NCBI RefSeq assembly: GCF_001577365.1
Contig: NZ_CP014513.1
Location: 2,852,001-2,916,000, forward strand
Reading direction: 5' to 3'
Origin: Frondihabitans sp. PAMC 28766
Lineage (GTDB): Bacteria > Actinomycetota > Actinomycetes > Actinomycetales > Microbacteriaceae
DNA length: 64,000 bases
Under the pieces are notes generated by a model. That model saw nothing but the letters and a program-made list of their open reading frames with translations, made no database searches and was not told where the DNA came from. Of this stretch, positions 59,489 to 64,000 are shown one piece after another (within the stretch, counting starts at the first letter, position 1; each line of letters opens with the position of its first letter). A program made the position numbers and the translations under genes.

Positions 59489-59980
59489 GTGCTTGAGCTA
59501 CTGCAACCACAGGTGATGATATTCGCGGCGTGGGCGGAAGCGCATCGTGAGTGGGGGCCTGGTCTGCACGAAGACGGCTTCGGTATCAGCGCGCACGACG
59601 ACGTCGAGACCGAGGACGGTTTCCGTGTGTGGGTCGGTGCTCTGAAGCGCGATCGTGGGTTGCATTGGTGGATCATCGAGGACAGGCGTGTGGTGGGCGG
59701 CATCGCGCTCCGAGCTTTCGATGATGAACGCGTGACGCAATTGGGTCACGTCGGCTACGGCATCCGCCCCTCAGCCCGAGGGCGAGGCATCGCTACGTGG
59801 GCGCTCGGGCAAGTGCTTACGCATGCTGCTCGCCTTACCATCGACCCGTTAATTGCTATCTGTCGTGACGACAATGAGGCGTCCATCGGGACGCTGGAGC
59901 ACCATGGAGCGACCCTTCTTTCCACGGAGCTCCGCGGAGGCGTGAGGGTGAGGCGCTACGCGGTCCCGAAGACGGACTGA
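59489..59980 (+). CDS. GNAT family N-acetyltransferase
   Basis: A 163-residue acetyltransferase. The acetyl-CoA motif is GHVGYGIRPSARGRGIATWA (Q/RxxGxG/A as RGRGIA), followed by PLIAICRDDNEASIGTLEHHGATLLS. GTG 59489 gives MLELLQPQVMIFAAWAEAHR; an ATG nine codons later is possible. Substrate unknown. Confidence 0.85.
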   Translation: MLELLQPQVMIFAAWAEAHREWGPGLHEDGFGISAHDDVETEDGFRVWVGALKRDRGLHWWIIEDRRVVGGIALRAFDDERVTQLGHVGYGIRPSARGRGIATWALGQVLTHAARLTIDPLIAICRDDNEASIGTLEHHGATLLSTELRGGVRVRRYAVPKTD

Positions 59981-60121
59981 CGTCTCAGTCAACGATCGGC
60001 CCGCAAGTCGGACCTTCACCATCCGGGCTGAACCCCGCACGACCGGGAACCTCAATCGTGCGCGGCAGCTCCCCCTTAGGATGCATTGCGAGTCTTGTGA
60101 TGCGCGGCGAGACGGCGAATC

Positions 60122-60601
60122 ATGGTCATTGTGGACATCGAGGGCATGCCGGAGGAAGAGCGCTTGGCGGTTTTGGCGCGACTTGATGCCGAACGTCCCG
60201 GCTCGTCCTCGCTCGCAGCTGGAACTCTCGCCGGACGAGCCACGGCTAATCGACCGAACGTCGCGATTTGGAATTATCAGCGCTACGCAGACGATCACTC
60301 AGACGTAAGCATTGATGACCTGATCGAGGTGAGATTTCCCGTGGTTTTCTTTGGCGGCGAGGAATTCACAATTGACTCGGCTGCGGAGTACCTGCGCACC
60401 GATCCGGTGCCTCCACTTAGCGTCTCCACCGTCAGCGACGTGATCGACATGTGGTCGGCGCTGCATACGGCCGGCATCGTGGGCTGGGACGCCGAACGCC
60501 GTGCCGTGGAGCACGTAAAGCCGCTCGGCAAGTACCGCACGGTCCTCCGAAAATGGCATGCCGAGCAGCGTGACGCCGCCACCGACATCGCGCGCGATTA
60601 G
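60122..60601 (+). CDS. Hypothetical protein, 159 residues
   Basis: Starts MVIVDIEGMPEEERLAVLAR; middle FPVVFFGGEEFTIDSAAEYL; end GKYRTVLRKWHAEQRDAATD. Soluble, mixed alpha/beta, acidic. No motif recognised. Frame integrity and composition support a real gene. Confidence 0.6.
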   Translation: MVIVDIEGMPEEERLAVLARLDAERPGSSSLAAGTLAGRATANRPNVAIWNYQRYADDHSDVSIDDLIEVRFPVVFFGGEEFTIDSAAEYLRTDPVPPLSVSTVSDVIDMWSALHTAGIVGWDAERRAVEHVKPLGKYRTVLRKWHAEQRDAATDIARD

Positions 60602-60760
60602 CTTCTCGAGGGGGTACTAGTAACGAGAATGCGCGGGCGTTGGGGAACCTTCTACGGTCAGACTTTCGAGCCACCGTCGCAAATTCGAAGAATCCCTCAT
60701 TCGGCAGAGAGCGTCCCGGGTGAGCCGCGGCGCAGTACAACGCGTCAGTCCACCCTTGAG

Positions 60761-61249
60761 CTAGCTTTCGAAGTCGATTTCGGCGTCATCGGTTAAGAGG
60801 GTAAGGGTCCCGGCGCCGCGTGACACCGTCATGTCCTTACTGATGAACGCGGTGGCCCATTGCTCCTGGGAGCCGGCTTCGCCCGCGCAACTCATAGCCG
60901 TGGACGCCATCCTGGTGGTGTCCGGAACCAGGCTGCGGCCTTGTACGTCGACGGGCACGTTCACCGTGTTGCACGGGGTGTTCAGGACTGCCGTCAGTAC
61001 GCCGTTCTGTTCAGTGAAGGCGAGCTTGAGGGGCTTTGATTGCAGCCACGAGACGTTGTCGCTTTTGTCGGTCCCGCCGGTGGACTTGTAGGACGCACCC
61101 GAGAGATCGTGGGCGCTTAGCGAGGCCGTTGCACTCGATTCGGGCGATTTGGCGCTGGCGCATCCGGTCGCAAGCAGTGTCAACGTGCCTGCCGTCAGGG
61201 TGAGGATGACCACGGCGCGGCGAACTGTGCGTGAGGGTCTGGGCGTCAT
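60761..61249 (-). CDS. META-domain-like lipoprotein
   Basis: A 162-residue lipoprotein. Signal MTPRPSRTVRRAVVILTLTA with lipobox LLATGCAS. Mature part: SWLQSKPLKLAFTEQNGVLT, NTPCNTVNVPVDVQGRSLVP, ASTAMSCAGEAGSQEQWATA, matching the META/HslJ pattern of a small beta domain with two conserved Cys. META proteins are linked to heat-shock or aromatic resistance in E. coli; role here unknown. Confidence 0.75.
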   Translation of the reverse strand: MTPRPSRTVRRAVVILTLTAGTLTLLATGCASAKSPESSATASLSAHDLSGASYKSTGGTDKSDNVSWLQSKPLKLAFTEQNGVLTAVLNTPCNTVNVPVDVQGRSLVPDTTRMASTAMSCAGEAGSQEQWATAFISKDMTVSRGAGTLTLLTDDAEIDFES

Positions 61250-61514
61250 GTTTCGCTCATTTCGGTACAGCGTCTTGCCAGGAAGGGGGCATCCTGTCCG
61301 GGTCGATCCATGGGATCACGTCAAAGCGATCGTAGGAGCCCCGGTGCGAAGTAGCAGGCCCCAGTTCGAGGATCACGAAGCGCCGATGAAGGAACGATGA
61401 ACGTCCGCAACTGAGACGAGCTGTCACCGCCCCTTGCCACCTACGATGGGTTCGTCATTCATGCCTCGAATGACCTCGCAACATCCCCTAGATCACTAGA
61501 AGGAGGGCGCCGCG

Positions 61515-61937
61515 ATGGGCATGTTCGCCACGTTCATATTCGCCGAAGGTCATTGGTCGGTTCAGGATGAACCGGACGAGTCGGGACACCCATCAGCTCT
61601 GACGTTCCTCTCCGCCTCGGTCCACGACAGCGACTTTGCGTCCATCACCTATGAGCCAGGCCCCGCTGCGGGAGGTCTGACCTATCTGGGGTTTCAACCG
61701 CGCGACTACTTCGAGGACACGACCGCCAGTGAAGATGTCGATCTCGACGCGCAGGCCGAGGGATTGGCGACCTGGGCTAAAGCCGTCACGGGCACCCCGG
61801 TATCAGCCGCCGACATCCGACCTCTGCTGGCCGAGGCGTTAGAAGAAGAACCAGCTGACGATTTTGTGGAGGAAACTCTGCAGCGGCTTATCGTCTTACT
61901 CGGTCTGCCCGTGCCGGTTGAGCTCCTCGAAAGTTAA
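61515..61937 (+). CDS. Hypothetical protein, 140 residues
   Basis: ATG 61515 follows aaggagggcgcc and gives MGMFATFIFAEGHWSVQDEP. Acidic, with a beta-rich first half (SALTFLSASVHDSDFASITY, GLTYLGFQPRDYFED) and a helical end (IRPLLAEALEEEPADDFVEE). No family recognised; the strong start signal supports it. Confidence 0.65.
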   Translation: MGMFATFIFAEGHWSVQDEPDESGHPSALTFLSASVHDSDFASITYEPGPAAGGLTYLGFQPRDYFEDTTASEDVDLDAQAEGLATWAKAVTGTPVSAADIRPLLAEALEEEPADDFVEETLQRLIVLLGLPVPVELLES

Positions 61938-62134
61938 GCGCGACCGCCATGGGGGCTGCGTCGACAACTTGGGTCACTTAGAAATGATCAGGTCTTGTCC
62001 GCTGTCTAATCCTCCCGCCCAGACTTAAGACGCTCGTTGCGGTGCACGGTGCAGGTTCCCGGGAGGGGGCGGAAGCGTCCTGTAGCACTCCGTCTGCTCG
62101 GGGCATGGCGGCAGGAGAAAAGACCGCTAATTTG

Positions 62135-62362
62135 ATGAGCATGCGCATTCGAGTAGACAGTCTCGATCGGGAGCCCCTCAGCATCTTCCTTGAGCCCTGG
62201 GGAACCCAGTACTCGCTTGACGGAGACGATTGGCTCGACGTCGAAGTTCCAGACACTCAGCCTCCCCTCGAAGTCAGCCACCACGCCGAGGGAATCAGCC
62301 TTTCCTTTGCTACCGAAGAAATGCGGCTCATAACCAAGAAGGGCCGGATCCTAAGGCCGTGA
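62135..62362 (+). CDS. Hypothetical protein, 75 residues
   Basis: ATG 62135 gives MSMRIRVDSLDREPLSIFLE, then PWGTQYSLDGDDWLDVEVPD and FATEEMRLITKKGRILRP. A small beta-strand protein without motif I can name. A second ATG two codons later is equally possible. Confidence 0.55.
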   Translation: MSMRIRVDSLDREPLSIFLEPWGTQYSLDGDDWLDVEVPDTQPPLEVSHHAEGISLSFATEEMRLITKKGRILRP

Positions 62363-62501
62363 GTCTGATCCGGTGATGAGTTGCCGTGCCCTCGTACGTT
62401 CAGGGTTCGGCCTCCGTCGTCTCGGCCGACGTTCGCCGGGAAGGTCTTACGGACAACCAGCGAAGGGAAGCAGAGGAGCGGTCTATCCGGCGTGGCCAGC
62501 G

Positions 62502-62951
62502 CTACAGGATGTCATCAACGTCGTTGATGTAGCGGCCGGTTTTCGCGTCGACTGGTGCGAACGTCAAAGTGAAGGGGCAACGAAGGGATGCCACCTTCGC
62601 CATCAGGCTCGCCGGAATTCGGACTCGCTTCTCCCAGTGATCGGTTTGCCCCCACCACGACAGGTCGACGTCGTAGTCGGCAGCGAGTTGGGCCAGAATC
62701 GGCCCTTTCCCTTCAAAGCGGTTGACGATCCACTCGAGGGCTCCGTACCCGATGGGATCATCTCTTGCTTCGACTGGAGTCGTGACACCCCATACCGACG
62801 TCGTTCGTCTTCCAGAGTGTTCGTCGCCGGGTAGGAAGAGGCCCCGTCTCTCGAACACCTCATCGGGTTCAAGTTCGATCAGGTCGGATAGGACGCCTGC
62901 CGGGTGAGTCTCGCTGAAAATCATCAGCGCCGCTCGGTTGCTGTGGATCAC
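62502..62951 (-). CDS. DUF4279 domain-containing protein
   Basis: A 149-residue protein. RAALMIFSETHPAGVLSDLI, ELEPDEVFERRG and the later LEWIVNRFEGKGPILAQLAA with ASLMAKVASLRCPFTLTFAP follow the DUF4279 pattern, a domain often found alone in accessory regions and proposed as an immunity or regulatory fold. Function unknown. Confidence 0.75.
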   Translation of the reverse strand: MIHSNRAALMIFSETHPAGVLSDLIELEPDEVFERRGLFLPGDEHSGRRTTSVWGVTTPVEARDDPIGYGALEWIVNRFEGKGPILAQLAADYDVDLSWWGQTDHWEKRVRIPASLMAKVASLRCPFTLTFAPVDAKTGRYINDVDDIL

Positions 62952-63083
62952 GGCGAAAGACTATCCACACCTGACATCCCGCTGCGACCCATCGCAGTTC
63001 GACCTTGCCCCTAAGCCGACCCCCCTTGCGAGACGTTGGATGCGCTTGTCGGTCGGGGCGAGTGATCTCCACCGAGCTGGAGG

Positions 63084-63518
63084 CTACGAGGCGAAGAAAG
63101 CGTTGGAGGGTTTGAGGAATATCAAGACTGTCGCGGCGACAGCTGCGAGCAGTCCGATAATGCCTAGACCGTGAAGGCTCCCCGCGGTGCTGAGCGAGAA
63201 GACGGTGACGACTGTGAGTACGACCCTGGCCCAAGGCTTCCCCCGGCGCATGAGCATGTCGAAGACGATGAAGGCAATCATGACAAGACCACCAATGACG
63301 ATCCCCACGACGATGGCCGGCCCCACGAACAGCTGCGCTTGGGACGTGCCAACTCCATCCGCCACTTTGGCTACTTGTTCTCGACCCGCTGTTATCGATC
63401 CTCCTGCTGTTGAGAGAGAGACGACAAGGACAACGAGCTGCACAAGCGCCGCGAGCAAGAAGAGCCAGAACGCCACCGTGATGGACCGCGGCTGTTGCCG
63501 CGACGACCATTCCGACAT
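63084..63518 (-). CDS. Integral membrane protein, 144 residues
   Basis: ATG 63518 gives MSEWSSRQQPRSITVAFWLF. Four helices: ITVAFWLFLLAALVQLVVLV, LFVGPAIVVGIVIGGLVMIA, ARVVLTVVTVFSLSTAGSLH and IIGLLAAVAATVLIFL. The layout is common in actinobacterial small membrane proteins. Function unknown. Confidence 0.7.
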   Translation of the reverse strand: MSEWSSRQQPRSITVAFWLFLLAALVQLVVLVVSLSTAGGSITAGREQVAKVADGVGTSQAQLFVGPAIVVGIVIGGLVMIAFIVFDMLMRRGKPWARVVLTVVTVFSLSTAGSLHGLGIIGLLAAVAATVLIFLKPSNAFFAS

Positions 63519-63565
63519 GACACTCCTCAAGACAGGGCCTTCACCGGCTGTTGCAGGCAACTAAA

Positions 63566-63751
63566 TCACGTTTCGGGGCCGGCCCTTAACCTAGTGGCGA
63601 GGGAAGCGTCGCTCTCAGATGCCGCCAGATGGGTGACTGCTTGGACCCGCCGCTCGTCACGAAGATCGGGTACCAACAGGACGGCGGCGAGACTTGCCTC
63701 TAACAATCGATCGCTGTTCCACTCTTGTCGGAACTTAGCGAGACACGACAC
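63566..63751 (-). CDS. Doubtful small frame, 61 residues
   Basis: GTG 63751 gives MSCLAKFRQEWNSDRLLEAS and continues as a helical sequence. No ribosome-binding site; it overlaps nothing else but codon bias is weak. Listed only because the gap would otherwise be empty. Confidence 0.25.
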   Translation of the reverse strand: MSCLAKFRQEWNSDRLLEASLAAVLLVPDLRDERRVQAVTHLAASESDASLATRLRAGPET

Positions 63752-63768
63752 CGGACGGATGGAAGCAA

Positions 63769-64000
63769 GTGGACCGTACCCAGGGCCGTAGACGCCTCAA
63801 CGGCTTGGCAATCGCCGCGTTCTTTGTTTCCATTTTTGTCGGATGGCTAGGCGTCATTCTTGGTTTCGTGGCGCGTGCGCAAGTACGTCAAACGAGTGAG
63901 AGGGGTGCTGGGTGGGCGAGAGCCGCCATCATCATCGGATTCGTTGAGATCGGACTGTTCCTCCTCGGCGTCGTCCTCTTCGCCACGGTTGATGCCGGAC
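63769..64000 (+). CDS. DUF4190-like membrane protein, C-terminus outside window
   Basis: GTG 63769 behind ggaagc gives MDRTQGRRRLNGLAIAAFFV, then SIFVGWLGVILGFVARAQVR and a second helix AAIIIGFVEIGLFLLGVVLF. The two-helix pattern with NGLAIA and the GFVAR-x-Q turn is that of DUF4190 proteins. Open at the right edge. Confidence 0.65.
   Translation, partial: MDRTQGRRRLNGLAIAAFFVSIFVGWLGVILGFVARAQVRQTSERGAGWARAAIIIGFVEIGLFLLGVVLFATVDAG

Noticed and set aside
1..64000. CRISPR arrays and rRNA genes
   Set aside because: No regularly spaced repeats of 25-40 bp and no conserved rRNA stretches were seen; only one tRNA gene was found.

Overview
The window is high-GC actinobacterial DNA. Gene content and order (AceE, a PucR-type FasR regulator, fabD-fabH-acpP-fabF and a DUF3145 gene in a row, monomeric isocitrate dehydrogenase, an AhpE-like peroxiredoxin, GTG starts, ATGA overlaps) fit the Microbacteriaceae. 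Species cannot be named from the sequence alone.

Layout. 1-6.9 kb: a redox and stress block with a phosphoketolase (cut by the left edge), the three-gene pntAA-pntAB-pntB transhydrogenase operon, a zinc alcohol dehydrogenase, a universal stress protein and a DUF1003 protein. Three of these genes carry the same 16-bp box exactly 33 nt before their start codons, and the pnt/adh promoter region holds two boxes as a perfect inverted repeat, so the block looks like one DosR-like regulon. 7.4-20.8 kb: core metabolism (icd, tRNA-Val, acyltransferase, peroxiredoxin, aceE, fasR, fab operon, DUF3145). 21-22.2 kb: an IS630-type element that has removed the last residues of a DNA-polymerase-I-like gene. 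22.2-36.6 kb: the polymerase, a DUF1684 protein, a flavin reductase/luciferase-like monooxygenase pair, a sugar-binding lipoprotein with a divergent LacI regulator, secreted proteins, an MFS exporter with MarR regulator, and an alpha/beta hydrolase that lacks its nucleophile serine.

36.6-44.6 kb: a possible type VII-like secretion locus. It has a single-pass membrane protein, an Ig-like secreted protein and a very large FHA-FtsK/SpoIIIE (EccC-like) ATPase whose reading frame runs without a stop into a type I signal peptidase. An orphan sugar-ABC permease follows. No WXG100 substrate or other Ecc gene is present.

44.6-64 kb: an accessory region. It holds an ECF sigma factor with a DUF4232 membrane partner and a second DUF4232 lipoprotein sharing the same promoter motif, an IS3-family element with a broken orfB, and an IS1380-family element with a CTAAG target duplication that splits a reconstructable 92-residue gene. 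It also has small membrane proteins, a GlxA-type regulator next to a beta-carbonic anhydrase, a ZTP riboswitch ahead of a stand-alone AICAR formyltransferase, an HNH fragment, two GNAT acetyltransferases and several lipoproteins and hypothetical proteins. The most informative signals are the shared box of the first block, the EccC-LepB read-through frame, the ECF promoter pair and the two insertion sequences whose targets can be reconstructed.
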